This document shows positions 55,550 through 64,000 of a stretch of DNA of 64,000 nucleotides, in pieces. This DNA comes from Iodobacter sp025352645 (GTDB lineage Bacteria > Pseudomonadota > Gammaproteobacteria > Burkholderiales > Chitinibacteraceae): the NCBI RefSeq assembly GCF_033446605.1, contig NZ_JAWQUO010000020.1, positions 1 to 64,000 of the forward strand, read 5' to 3'. The notes below the pieces were generated by a model. It searched no databases. It saw nothing but the letters and a program-made list of their open reading frames with translations, and was not told the origin of the DNA. Every line of letters starts with the position of its first letter. Position 1 is the first letter of the stretch. The translations under genes were made by a program, and so were the position numbers.

Positions 55550-58500
55550 CTATTTATTTCTGGCAAAGGGCAGGCGACTTAATGGGCTGCTTACCCCTTT
55601 AATTTGTGGGTCTAACATACTGCCGGTAATGTCGTACTCGTAAGCCACCAACTGGCCGAGTGGGTCTTTAAACACCCTTTGCAGTAAGAAAGTTGCCACC
55701 CCTATTACAGGGTTAATAATCGTTGTCGCCACCGCCACGCTATCCCCAATCACCGGCACAATCCGCACACGTAAATTTTGTGTGGCGGCCATAAAGTTAG
55801 CATCCCCTCTAAATAATACTTGTGCTGCTGGGCCTGCAATCACCAAATTATCGGTGTGCGCCACGCCTCGGTCGATCACGCTATCGCCCCGAATGGAATC
55901 GAATTCAAACCCCTCCGAAAACACGTCTCTAAAATCGAGCTGCACGCGGCGCGCCAAGGATTGCAGGCTTAAGATCGATAATAAGCGCCCCACACCAGGA
56001 TCAATCTTAGCGAACTGACCCGCTTCTACATCCACCCGCAGCTTACCTTGCAAGGTGGACAAATCTGGTGGAAACAGCTCGCCATCCCACGCCACGTCGC
56101 CACTTAATTTAGCGGGAGCACGGCGCATGGTGTCCGGCACGCCTAGGCGGGTAAGTAGTTTGCCAAAATTTTCAGTTTCAATCGAAAAATTACCGCTGGT
56201 GCGGCTCAGGCTTTTTGCCCAGACGCCGCTCATGTTTAGCTTACCGTCTGGATTACTGATGCTCACCCCATTCAAACGCCAGTTTTCTCCTTGCTGAACT
56301 GCATTCACATCCAGCTTACCCAGAATAAAATTTTTATACCGGAAATCGTTCACGGCCAAATCAAGGGCAGGCAACTGCTGTAAAGGCGTAGCAAGGGACA
56401 CCGTGCCATAAACAGGGAAAGGCAACCAAAGCTTGCTTAATCGGCTACTTAACTTGCCCTTATCTTTTGCACTCCAGTCAAAAGCGCCCGCCAACTCTTT
56501 ACTATCAACCGAGCCTTTCCAGCTTGCATCGTTCTGCTCCTGCGCTTTGAGCTTAAATTCATTAAGCTGTCTTCCCCAGCCCATCAGACGATTAATGCGT
56601 AGATCCACAGCAAAAGGTGAGGGGCGCGCCCCTGCTGGCTCTGCTTTAATCTCGTCCGCTAAATCGAGCCAAGCTTGCACATTCAGCTCAGGCAAGTTCC
56701 CAGACACACTGATCCCTGCCTTAGGCATGGCGGGCAAAGCCCCCGCGCCCAACACCAATTGCCCTTTCAGCTTACTAACAGCCTCTATCGGCGGCTGGTT
56801 TCCCAACGCAGCTTGTGCTGGCGGATTACCCAGTAATAATTGTAATTGCAGGCTTTTATCGTAAGCCCATTCAAGTTGAGTTGCCTCTTGCGTCCCCCCT
56901 TTAATACGCAAACGCATTGGCCTGCTCTCCCCACTCGTTTTTGCCATAGGTGCAGGTAAATCAACAGCCAAGCCTTGCAAGGGAGACTGAACACTTAAGG
57001 CAAACTGCGATTGCCCTGCACTCAGGCTTGCCTGATAGGGCACTTTACCGTGTAAGCGCTGCTTAAATGGCAAGCCATAGCGATCAGCCACGTCTTGGAT
57101 CTCGGCCTGTCCATTCATATTCAGCAGTAAATTACCTTGGGCGTTGCTAGCACCAGAGAGCTTTAGTGCCCCGCCTAAAGCCTGCGCTTTTGCGTCTTTA
57201 ATCGTGAGCGTGTGTTCAGTAAATGCAATCCGCCCCGCCGCTTTAGCCAGCAAAGGCACGGCTCCGCCAAAATCGAGCTGATTATCTACAAAGTGGTATT
57301 CGCCAGTAATCTTGCTTGCATCGGTGTTTTCTAAGGGTAAGGACAACTCCAAAACCAGCTCGCCATTGCCACTCGCCTTTAAATCATCAGTAAAGCCTGA
57401 GGTACTTTCTTTGACGGGGCTTTGATGCACAAACTGTAGAAACTCGCTCGTTGGCCCCTGCGCCTTACCTTTCACTTTTAATAGCGGCGAATCGCTATCC
57501 ATATCCGCAATCGATACCGCCACATCACGTAGCTCTGCGCCAAAAATCTTGCCTTTTTTAGCGTGGATGTCCATCGCCGCCCCATGAAAATCGAGCGCAG
57601 CATCAATATGCTCAATGCTTGGCCAATCATCTGCATAGGAAAGCCCCACATCCTTTGCATCGGCAGTAATTCTAAACACACCATCTTTTGGATTACGGAA
57701 AGGAAAATCTTGCAAATTACCGCGCAATTGGGCACGGCCATTCACCGCCTTGCCGCTCAATAGCGATGTTTTTAACCACGCTAAGGTTTCATCTCCTGCG
57801 GCTCTAGGCAAATAGAGATAGGCACGTTTAGCTGGCAGCTCACGAATATCACCTTTTAAATCTAAGTAACCTAAGCCGGAGCCTGGCCATAGATATTGGG
57901 CATTGGCACGAATATCCGTGTCGCCATTAGCAAAGGCTGCCTTAGCCACATCCAGCTTCCAGCCCTTACCTGCTCGCTGCCAAGAAGCAGCGAACCCCGC
58001 CTTATCAAAGTGTAAAGGCTCCAGAAATTGCGCTGGAATCGTCAGCGATAGATCATTACTCGTTAGGCTGCCCTTACCGCCTGCTTGATCAAACTTTGCG
58101 CTTAAATCAAAGCGGCCTAGCTGAGGCAGCCCCAGTTGTGGCAAAGCTAGCTCTAAGTGTTTGGCATCGATTTCTGCACTAAATAGCTTGGCGCTCTGCC
58201 ATGGGCCTTGCCAGCGGGCACTAAACTGATCCACTTTTCCCTTTAGGCTGGCGTCTTGAAAATCAGCGGGCAACCATGCCGATAGCGCTGCCAATCCATT
58301 GAGGCGGACGGATTGGCCATCTAAATACTGCATACCCGCCTTATCGCGCCGATAGTTCACGCTACACGTTTGGCAAAGATCACCGCTAGAGGTTGCGATA
58401 TGCGCGGCCTTTAAACGTAAGGACTGCTCGCGCTGATCATCCTGCCAAATAAAACCGCCCTCAAAAATAGGCAAATACAAAGCTTGTGGAGCATCGGGCC

Positions 58501-59404
58501 AAGCCACAGCGAGTTGATTAAGCTTTAATTGCGTATCAATTTTTTCAATGCGCGCTTGCGCAAAATGCAGCGTGGCTCGCACGCCCCCCTCCCCCGTCAA
58601 ACGGCTCAGCCACGGCGCGGGCAATTGCTCAAAGAGTTGTTTTAAATCCACACGCGGGAAATCGAGCTTGAGCTGGCCCGACCAATCCCGCCATTCACCC
58701 ACGTCATTGCCACGCCAATTACCCGACAAAGCCAGAGTATCTGCAAGGGCTACGGGTGGTTTTACGGAAACCTCAAATTGGTGCCGACCAAATCGTTGTT
58801 TGATATCTAAATCTAGAGCGGTGAAGACTTGTTTGCTCGCACTGGTTTTCTCGTCCAGCCAACTAAGCTGGCCGCCCGTGATGGTTAACTCGCCCTGTGC
58901 TAGCAACCAATTAATAAAGCGATTGTCGTCTTTAGCGGCCCCCGCTTGCACCTGAAAACCCGCAACAAACCACGTGTCCGCTTGATCTCGGCGTAAAGTA
59001 AGCTGCGGCGCAACGGTGGCCAAGCGGCTAAATAACAACTCTCCGCGCAGCAAAGACCACCAGGATAGATCCGCATCGACCGAGGTGAGCTGCAAGCCAG
59101 GTAGGTTGCCTTTATGCACTTTAAACTCGTCAATCCGCACAAAAGGATGAATACCGTGCCAGCCACCGGACAAACGCCCCATACTGATTTGGCTTGCCGT
59201 CGCGTTTTCCAGCTTTTGCACCAGCCATGGCCGATACTCATCGAGGCGAGGCAAAACATAAAACTGCCAAGCCAAAATAACCGCAAGCAGTAACAAACCC
59301 GCTGCAGCAAGCAGGCGCAGCAAAAGGCGGTAATGCCAGTGCATAAAAGAGATGAAGCGTTGCAAATAAGGAGAGAAAACAGGCATTTCGAGCGACTCGG
59401 GCAT
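55550..59404 (-). CDS. yhdP: YhdP-family AsmA-like envelope protein
   Basis: A 1284-residue protein with one N-terminal membrane segment (about residues 28-48, LLLRLLAAAGLLLLAVILAWQF) and a very long beta-rich periplasmic region of the AsmA-like / DUF3971 type. It ends with a second AsmA-like part (VEAGQFAKIDPGVGRLLSILSLQSLARRVQLDFRDVFSEGF). YhdP and its relatives carry phospholipids between the two membranes. The length agrees with the family (about 1260). Start could be 59404 or the Met at residue 7 (MPVFSPYLQR). Confidence 0.9.
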   Translation of the reverse strand: MPESLEMPVFSPYLQRFISFMHWHYRLLLRLLAAAGLLLLAVILAWQFYVLPRLDEYRPWLVQKLENATASQISMGRLSGGWHGIHPFVRIDEFKVHKGNLPGLQLTSVDADLSWWSLLRGELLFSRLATVAPQLTLRRDQADTWFVAGFQVQAGAAKDDNRFINWLLAQGELTITGGQLSWLDEKTSASKQVFTALDLDIKQRFGRHQFEVSVKPPVALADTLALSGNWRGNDVGEWRDWSGQLKLDFPRVDLKQLFEQLPAPWLSRLTGEGGVRATLHFAQARIEKIDTQLKLNQLAVAWPDAPQALYLPIFEGGFIWQDDQREQSLRLKAAHIATSSGDLCQTCSVNYRRDKAGMQYLDGQSVRLNGLAALSAWLPADFQDASLKGKVDQFSARWQGPWQSAKLFSAEIDAKHLELALPQLGLPQLGRFDLSAKFDQAGGKGSLTSNDLSLTIPAQFLEPLHFDKAGFAASWQRAGKGWKLDVAKAAFANGDTDIRANAQYLWPGSGLGYLDLKGDIRELPAKRAYLYLPRAAGDETLAWLKTSLLSGKAVNGRAQLRGNLQDFPFRNPKDGVFRITADAKDVGLSYADDWPSIEHIDAALDFHGAAMDIHAKKGKIFGAELRDVAVSIADMDSDSPLLKVKGKAQGPTSEFLQFVHQSPVKESTSGFTDDLKASGNGELVLELSLPLENTDASKITGEYHFVDNQLDFGGAVPLLAKAAGRIAFTEHTLTIKDAKAQALGGALKLSGASNAQGNLLLNMNGQAEIQDVADRYGLPFKQRLHGKVPYQASLSAGQSQFALSVQSPLQGLAVDLPAPMAKTSGESRPMRLRIKGGTQEATQLEWAYDKSLQLQLLLGNPPAQAALGNQPPIEAVSKLKGQLVLGAGALPAMPKAGISVSGNLPELNVQAWLDLADEIKAEPAGARPSPFAVDLRINRLMGWGRQLNEFKLKAQEQNDASWKGSVDSKELAGAFDWSAKDKGKLSSRLSKLWLPFPVYGTVSLATPLQQLPALDLAVNDFRYKNFILGKLDVNAVQQGENWRLNGVSISNPDGKLNMSGVWAKSLSRTSGNFSIETENFGKLLTRLGVPDTMRRAPAKLSGDVAWDGELFPPDLSTLQGKLRVDVEAGQFAKIDPGVGRLLSILSLQSLARRVQLDFRDVFSEGFEFDSIRGDSVIDRGVAHTDNLVIAGPAAQVLFRGDANFMAATQNLRVRIVPVIGDSVAVATTIINPVIGVATFLLQRVFKDPLGQLVAYEYDITGSMLDPQIKGVSSPLSRLPFARNK

Positions 59405-59499
59405 GCCAAAATATGGCAGTGCTATGTTAGGCTTAGTCAGGCTTTGTTAAGATTTAAGCAGTAAGCCAAGAGTCAACAGAGCCCATCAGTTAGGGAATT

Positions 59500-62223
59500 A
59501 TGATTTTAACCGTTTTTGAGCAGCTACCGATGAATGATCTCATGCAAAATGCGAATTCCTTACTTGCCCCTGCCTTGGCCCATAGTCGATACCTGCAACA
59601 ACTATTCCTACGGCATCCAGATTTAGCCGAGGCCACGCTGGCAAATATTGCCCAGCCCTTCACAAGGCAAGCGATGGAACAAGCGCTAAGCCACTTGCAA
59701 GATTTAGATGACAACGCCCTTAAGCAGCATTTACGCCGCTTACGGCAAGCCGTGATGGCAAGACTCATCAGCCGTGAACTAGCCAAGCTAGCCACGCTGC
59801 AAGAGGTGATGCACACCATCAGTGATTTGGCCGAAGTCAGCCTCAGCGCCGCCCTAGCTTGGGTATCGCAAGCAGACGCACGCTATGGCCAGCCAATAGG
59901 TGAAGCATCGGGCCAAGTTCAAGAATTGATTATCGTTGGCATGGGTAAGCTGGGCGGGCGCGAGCTGAATGTTTCTTCTGATATTGATCTTATTTTTATT
60001 TTCCCTGAAGACGGCCAAACCACCGGCCCACGCAAGATCAGTAATTCAGAATACTTTGCCCTCATTGGCAAACGTCTCATCAGCCTGATTGGCGATATCA
60101 GCGAGGATGGTTTTGTATTTAGAGTAGATATGCGGCTGCGCCCTTTTGGTAGCGTTGGCCCACTGGCTTGCAGCTTTGATTCTCTGGAGAACTATCTACT
60201 CACCCAAGGGCGCGAATGGGAGCGATACGCATGGATTAAAGCGCGCGCCCTATCGGGAGATGAAGCGGGCTTGATGCAGCTAGTCATCCCCTTTATCTAT
60301 CGCAAATACCTAGATTACGGCGCCTACCATTCGATGCGTGAACTGCACAGCCAGATCCGCCGCGAAGTAGCACGCAAAGACAAAATCGACAATATTAAGC
60401 TAGGGCCAGGTGGTATTCGTGAAATAGAATTTATTGGCCAAGTTTTTCAGCTAATCCGTGGTGGGCGCAATAAAAACCTGCAGCTTCGCCCCACGCAAGC
60501 CATTTTAGATGAGCTCGCTCAGCAAGGCACGCTTAGCCATGCCGCCGTGGCAGAGCTACAAGAAGCTTATTGTTTTTTACGCAATTTAGAACATCGCTTA
60601 ATGTATCTGGACGATGCACAAACCCAGATGCTGCCCTTAAATGAAGAAGACCAAGCCCGTATCGCGCACAGTATGCAGTTTACTGATTGGGCACAATTTA
60701 GCGAGCAGCTAGCGCTCTATCGCAACCGAGTTTCGCAGCATTTTGAGCAAGTATTTGTGCTGCCGCCTGACGAAGGAGATGCCCACCCCCAAGCGGCTAT
60801 TTGGCAATCCGCCCAAGACGGTGATAGCAGCGATTTAGCCGCATTAGGCTTTGAAAACCCCACTGAAATTAACCGCCGTTTGGCCGCTTTACAAAGCAGC
60901 AACCGCTATTTACAAATGCCAGATCGCTGCCGCAAACGCGTTGACAGCATCTTGCCTCCCTTAATTAAAGTGTCGGCTGGTTTTCATAACCCAGACGCCA
61001 CCTTTACCCGCATTTTAGATTTACTCGAAGCCATCAGCCGCCGCGAGTCTTATTTAGCCCTTTTAGCTGAGCATCCACAAACCCTAAAACGCTTGGCCAG
61101 CCTTTACAGTGCCAGCCCTTGGGTATCCCAATATTTGACACGTCACCCTATTTTATTGGATGAGTTACTCGATTTCCGCCTACTAGAAGAACTACCCGAT
61201 TGGCCTAAGCTTGGCAAAATTCTGCGGCAAGAGCTTAACGGCTTAAGCGATGACACCGAAGCCAAAATGGATTGCTTACGCCATTTTCAGCACGCGCAAA
61301 TATTTAGATTAGTGAATCAAGACTTAGGTGGCTTACTGGTTTTAGAAACCTTATCTGATCATTTATCTGACTTAGCTGATTTAATGCTGACCGTCACTTT
61401 AGAGCAAGTTTGGCAAGAATTACCCAATAAGCACCGCCCTAAGCCCCAATTTGCCGTAATTGGCTATGGCAAGTTGGGAGGTAAAGAGCTGGGCTTTGCC
61501 TCGGATTTAGACATCGTTTATCTCTATGAAGACGATCATCCTAACGCCACCGAGATCTATGCAAAATTTGCCAAACGGGTGGTCAACTGGCTCACCGCGC
61601 TTACACCTGCAGGCCATCTTTATGATATCGACCTAAGGCTACGCCCTAATGGCGCTTCGGGGCTGTTGGTTTCTAGCATTGGTACATTCTCACAATATCA
61701 AAGAGAATCGGCCTGGGTGTGGGAGCATCAGGCTCTCACCCGTGCCCGCTACTGCGCTGGCGATAAAGTGGTAGGCAACGCTTTTGAAGCGATTAGAGAA
61801 GATATTTTATGCGCGCCACGAGATCTAGAAAAACTACGCTTTGATGTGCGCACCATGCGGGACCGCATGCTAGAAACGCACCCCGCCCACCCAGAGGATG
61901 TAAAACATGTGCGTGGCGGCATTGTAGATATCGAATTTATCATGCAATACCTGATCCTTGCACACGCCAAAGAGCATCAGGAATTTTGCCTCAACAGCGG
62001 CAATATCGCGCTATTAGCCACCGCCGCACAGCAAGGACTTATCCCCTTAGACGCGGCGCATTTAGCCGCCGATGGCTATCGAGAATTACGCCGCTTGCAA
62101 CACAGCAGCCGCCTTAATGGCACCGAGCTCACCCCCAAGATGCTGCTCCCCATCCAGCCACAGCTGGCGGCGGTAAGGCTACTTTGGCAAACATTATTTG
62201 GAGAGCTTATCGAGCAGAGCTAA
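59500..62223 (+). CDS. glnE: Glutamine synthetase adenylyltransferase / adenylyl-removing enzyme
   Basis: A 907-residue bifunctional GlnE that controls glutamine synthetase by adding or removing AMP. Two nucleotidyltransferase domains are clear: MGKLGGRELNVSSDIDLIFIF (about residues 148-168) and GYGKLGGKELGFASDLDIVYLYEDD (about 654-678). Each is followed by its helical part, the second with MRDRMLETHPAHPEDVKHVRGGIVDIEF. A later start, MNDLMQNANS at 59530, is possible. It is divergent from YhdP. Confidence 0.96.
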   Translation: MILTVFEQLPMNDLMQNANSLLAPALAHSRYLQQLFLRHPDLAEATLANIAQPFTRQAMEQALSHLQDLDDNALKQHLRRLRQAVMARLISRELAKLATLQEVMHTISDLAEVSLSAALAWVSQADARYGQPIGEASGQVQELIIVGMGKLGGRELNVSSDIDLIFIFPEDGQTTGPRKISNSEYFALIGKRLISLIGDISEDGFVFRVDMRLRPFGSVGPLACSFDSLENYLLTQGREWERYAWIKARALSGDEAGLMQLVIPFIYRKYLDYGAYHSMRELHSQIRREVARKDKIDNIKLGPGGIREIEFIGQVFQLIRGGRNKNLQLRPTQAILDELAQQGTLSHAAVAELQEAYCFLRNLEHRLMYLDDAQTQMLPLNEEDQARIAHSMQFTDWAQFSEQLALYRNRVSQHFEQVFVLPPDEGDAHPQAAIWQSAQDGDSSDLAALGFENPTEINRRLAALQSSNRYLQMPDRCRKRVDSILPPLIKVSAGFHNPDATFTRILDLLEAISRRESYLALLAEHPQTLKRLASLYSASPWVSQYLTRHPILLDELLDFRLLEELPDWPKLGKILRQELNGLSDDTEAKMDCLRHFQHAQIFRLVNQDLGGLLVLETLSDHLSDLADLMLTVTLEQVWQELPNKHRPKPQFAVIGYGKLGGKELGFASDLDIVYLYEDDHPNATEIYAKFAKRVVNWLTALTPAGHLYDIDLRLRPNGASGLLVSSIGTFSQYQRESAWVWEHQALTRARYCAGDKVVGNAFEAIREDILCAPRDLEKLRFDVRTMRDRMLETHPAHPEDVKHVRGGIVDIEFIMQYLILAHAKEHQEFCLNSGNIALLATAAQQGLIPLDAAHLAADGYRELRRLQHSSRLNGTELTPKMLLPIQPQLAAVRLLWQTLFGELIEQS

Positions 62224-62228
62224 TACTG

Positions 62229-62298
62229 TTTTAGCGCGGGGGCTTGCTGCCAGAACTGGCATTTGCAAAAAAGATGGCGGCTGGCTCCCGCCCTAAAA
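62229..62298. repeat. 70-nt inverted repeat after glnE
   Basis: TTTTAGCGCGGGGGC (62229-62243) and GCTCCCGCCCTAAAA (62284-62298) are inverted copies with two mismatches. An A-run follows. It may serve as terminator for the convergent gene at 62333-62815, or be a small intergenic repeat. Confidence 0.5.
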
Positions 62299-62332
62299 AA
62301 AATACAATACATTGACAGCGATTAAACAAACT

Positions 62333-62815
62333 TTAAACGTCTTCATATACGGCGGGGAAATCCGAAAAATGCACGGCAGCAGTGCCGTTAGGTAGGTAAT
62401 CAGCCAGCAAGTAGGCCTCCTCCTTAATGCGTGCCATCAGGGCAATCACATAATGGGCTTGAAGATTCACTTCAAACCAAAACTCTTTGCGCCAAACTGG
62501 CTGCAAACCGACCTCTCCACCAGGCTCCAACTCGTTTATTGAGGCTTGGCGAAACGCAAAACCTAAGGCGGCCAAAAACTCCGCAAATTCTGGCCCACTA
62601 TGCGTCACTTCCAAAACAAAAGCGGCCATTCCAGGTGCAACTTGCTGCAAATTCACATAAATATGGGTGTCAAATGGCACTTGCGCCGCTTGCATACAGC
62701 GGCTGCAAAAAAAACCAGAGCGCGGTGCATACTCACTCTCATCCCCAGCAACATCAGCCAAAGGTAAGATTGGATGCCCACAACTATGGAACGAATCTGC
62801 CCCAAATCTTTCCAT
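62333..62815 (-). CDS. Unrecognised 160-residue cytoplasmic protein
   Basis: I do not recognise the family. It has no signal or membrane segment. A possible metal site, SCGHP (about residue 12) plus FFCSRCMQAAQ (about residue 35-45), lies near the N-terminus. The rest is mixed alpha/beta (THIYVNLQQVAPGMAAFVLEVTHSGPEF, then WFEVNLQAHYVIALMARIKEEAYLLADYL). It lies downstream of aspS on the same strand, between aspS and glnE. The start at 62815 (MERFGADSFHSC) has no strong ribosome site. Confidence 0.55.
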   Translation of the reverse strand: MERFGADSFHSCGHPILPLADVAGDESEYAPRSGFFCSRCMQAAQVPFDTHIYVNLQQVAPGMAAFVLEVTHSGPEFAEFLAALGFAFRQASINELEPGGEVGLQPVWRKEFWFEVNLQAHYVIALMARIKEEAYLLADYLPNGTAAVHFSDFPAVYEDV

Positions 62816-62862
62816 TTTGCACCGAATGTGAAAGCAAAGATTAATATACTATAGTTTAATCC

Positions 62863-62897
62863 AAAAAAAAGCACCCACTGAATATGGATGCTTTTCT
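62863..62897 (-). terminator. aspS terminator
   Basis: AAAAGCA (62867-62873) and TGCTTTT (62889-62895) with inner CC/GG pairs form a hairpin in an A/T-rich context, just past the aspS stop. On the minus strand it is followed by a T-run. Confidence 0.75.
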
Positions 62898-62913
62898 TAC
62901 AACAATCAACGAC

Positions 62914-64000
62914 TTAGCTCGCAGCAACTTCTGCTTTCTGACGTAAGCGAATATGCAACTCACGCAATTGCTTTTCGTCCACGCTATTTGGCGCATCAGT
63001 CAGCAGACACTGAGCACGTTGCGTTTTAGGGAAGGCGATGACATCACGGATAGATTCTGCACCCACCATTAAAGTCACCAAACGATCCAGACCAAAAGCT
63101 AAACCACCGTGCGGAGGTGCACCAAATTGCAGGTTTTCTAGCAAGAAACCAAACTTGTTTTGTGCTTCTTCTGCATCAATCTTCAAAGCACGGAACACTT
63201 TAGACTGCATTTCTTCACGGTAGATACGGATCGAGCCACCACCGATTTCAGAACCATTCAGCACCATATCGTAGGCTTTGGCGATACATGCACCTGGATC
63301 GGTATCCAGCATATCTTCGTGGCCGTCTTGCGGCGCGGTAAACGGATGGTGACATGCAGTCCAGCGATCGGCTTCTTCATCGTGCTCAAACATTGGGAAA
63401 TCAATCACCCACATTGGCTTCCAGCCTTGGGCAAAGAAACCACCCGCCTCGCCCTTCTCGTGGCCCACTTTAATACGCAGTGCACCAATGGCTTCATTCA
63501 CCACCTTGGCTTTATCTGCACCAAAGAAAATCAAATCGCCGTTTTCTGCACCAGTGCGCGCGATAATTTCTTTTAGGCCCGCTTCAGACAAGAACTTCAC
63601 AATCGGCGACTGCAAGCCAGAGTCTTCAGTGTTAGTCAGTTTAGTTACATCGTTTACTTTGATGTAAGCTAAGCCCTTAGCGCCATAAATCGCCACAAAC
63701 TTGGTGTACTCGTCGATTTCCTTACGGCTAATCGCAGCACCACCTGGCACACGCAGCGCAACCACACGGCCATTTGGCATGTCGGCAGCACCACGGAAGA
63801 CTTTGAATTCTTCGTTTTTCATCATATCGGTCAGCTCAACGAACTGCAAAGTGACTCGCAGATCTGGCTTATCTGAACCGTATAAACGCATGGCATCTGC
63901 GTAAGTCATACGTGGAAAATCTGTTAGCTCAACATCAATCCCTTCTTTAAACACGTGCTTGGCCATCGATTCAGTGATGTCCATGATTTCGTGTTCATTC
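62914..64000 (-). CDS. aspS: Aspartyl-tRNA synthetase, C-terminal part (runs off the edge)
   Basis: At least 361 residues are visible and the frame is open to the window edge; a full AspRS is about 590 residues, so the N-terminal ~40% is missing. The visible part covers the bacterial insertion (GRVVALRVPGGAAISRKEIDEYTKFV) and the class-II catalytic core. The core includes MFEHDEEADRWTACHHPFT (motif region), EIGGGSIRIY and GLAFGLDRLVTLMVGAESIRDVIAFPK (motif 3). It attaches aspartate to tRNA-Asp. The end is followed by a terminator. Confidence 0.96.
   Translation of the reverse strand, partial: NEHEIMDITESMAKHVFKEGIDVELTDFPRMTYADAMRLYGSDKPDLRVTLQFVELTDMMKNEEFKVFRGAADMPNGRVVALRVPGGAAISRKEIDEYTKFVAIYGAKGLAYIKVNDVTKLTNTEDSGLQSPIVKFLSEAGLKEIIARTGAENGDLIFFGADKAKVVNEAIGALRIKVGHEKGEAGGFFAQGWKPMWVIDFPMFEHDEEADRWTACHHPFTAPQDGHEDMLDTDPGACIAKAYDMVLNGSEIGGGSIRIYREEMQSKVFRALKIDAEEAQNKFGFLLENLQFGAPPHGGLAFGLDRLVTLMVGAESIRDVIAFPKTQRAQCLLTDAPNSVDEKQLRELHIRLRQKAEVAAS

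Overview
The window joins a P2-like (Peduovirus-type) prophage, from the left edge to about 27.98 kb, to ordinary chromosome of a Gram-negative betaproteobacterium, from about 28.1 kb to the right edge. A Neisseriales host (Chitinibacteraceae/Chromobacteriaceae type, for example Iodobacter- or Deefgea-like) is an inference. It rests on the Neisseria-style porin, the dnaX-ebfC-recR cluster and the glnE / YhdP / nitrilase / tldD order. No rRNA, tRNA or CRISPR array was seen.

Prophage, late part (1-19.4 kb). The order matches P2: end of scaffold O, capsid N, terminase M, head completion L, tail X, a lysis cassette (two holin-like proteins, M15 endolysin, overlapping Rz/Rz1 spanins), R, S, then V, W, J, I, H, G, FI, FII, E/E' (with a -1 slippery site), T, U and D. 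Two cargo genes interrupt it. A reverse-strand secreted lectin-like gene flanked by a terminator lies between S and V. A DNA methyltransferase lies between E' and T with overlapping start and stop codons.

Prophage, accessory and early part (19.4-28.0 kb). After D comes a toxin-antitoxin island: HigBA-like, Phd/PIN, two orphan antitoxin-like genes and RelBE-like. It is split by a 101-bp diverged copy of the 3' end of gene D, a recombination scar. Next come a CI-type repressor on the minus strand, a ribbon-helix-helix-like gene, an Ogr/Delta-type zinc-finger activator, the HUH replication protein A, a C4 zinc-finger protein, a C5-cytosine methyltransferase and an AlpA-type regulator. The methyltransferase gene carries a second, almost equally long open frame that starts 4 nt downstream; it is the most intriguing object in the window. 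No integrase or portal/terminase-large gene is present, so the left end of the prophage lies outside the window.

Chromosome (28.1-64 kb). trpG, an LprI-like gene, trpD and trpC sit directly at the prophage edge. The next genes are a porin, an uncharacterised outer-membrane protein, mltG, a YoaA/DinG-type helicase, dacB with a small cysteine-rich protein, dnaX-ebfC-recR and an SMR exporter. A glucose-type ABC transporter operon (gtsABC plus ATPase) follows, with an adjacent PAS sensor kinase / FixJ-type regulator pair. Then come a Bax-inhibitor-1 family membrane protein, a 3-hydroxyisobutyryl-CoA-hydrolase-type protein, tldD, a nitrilase-family amidase, YhdP, glnE, an unrecognised gene, and aspS running off the right edge. 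Several small dispersed or inverted-repeat elements lie in the chromosomal gaps.
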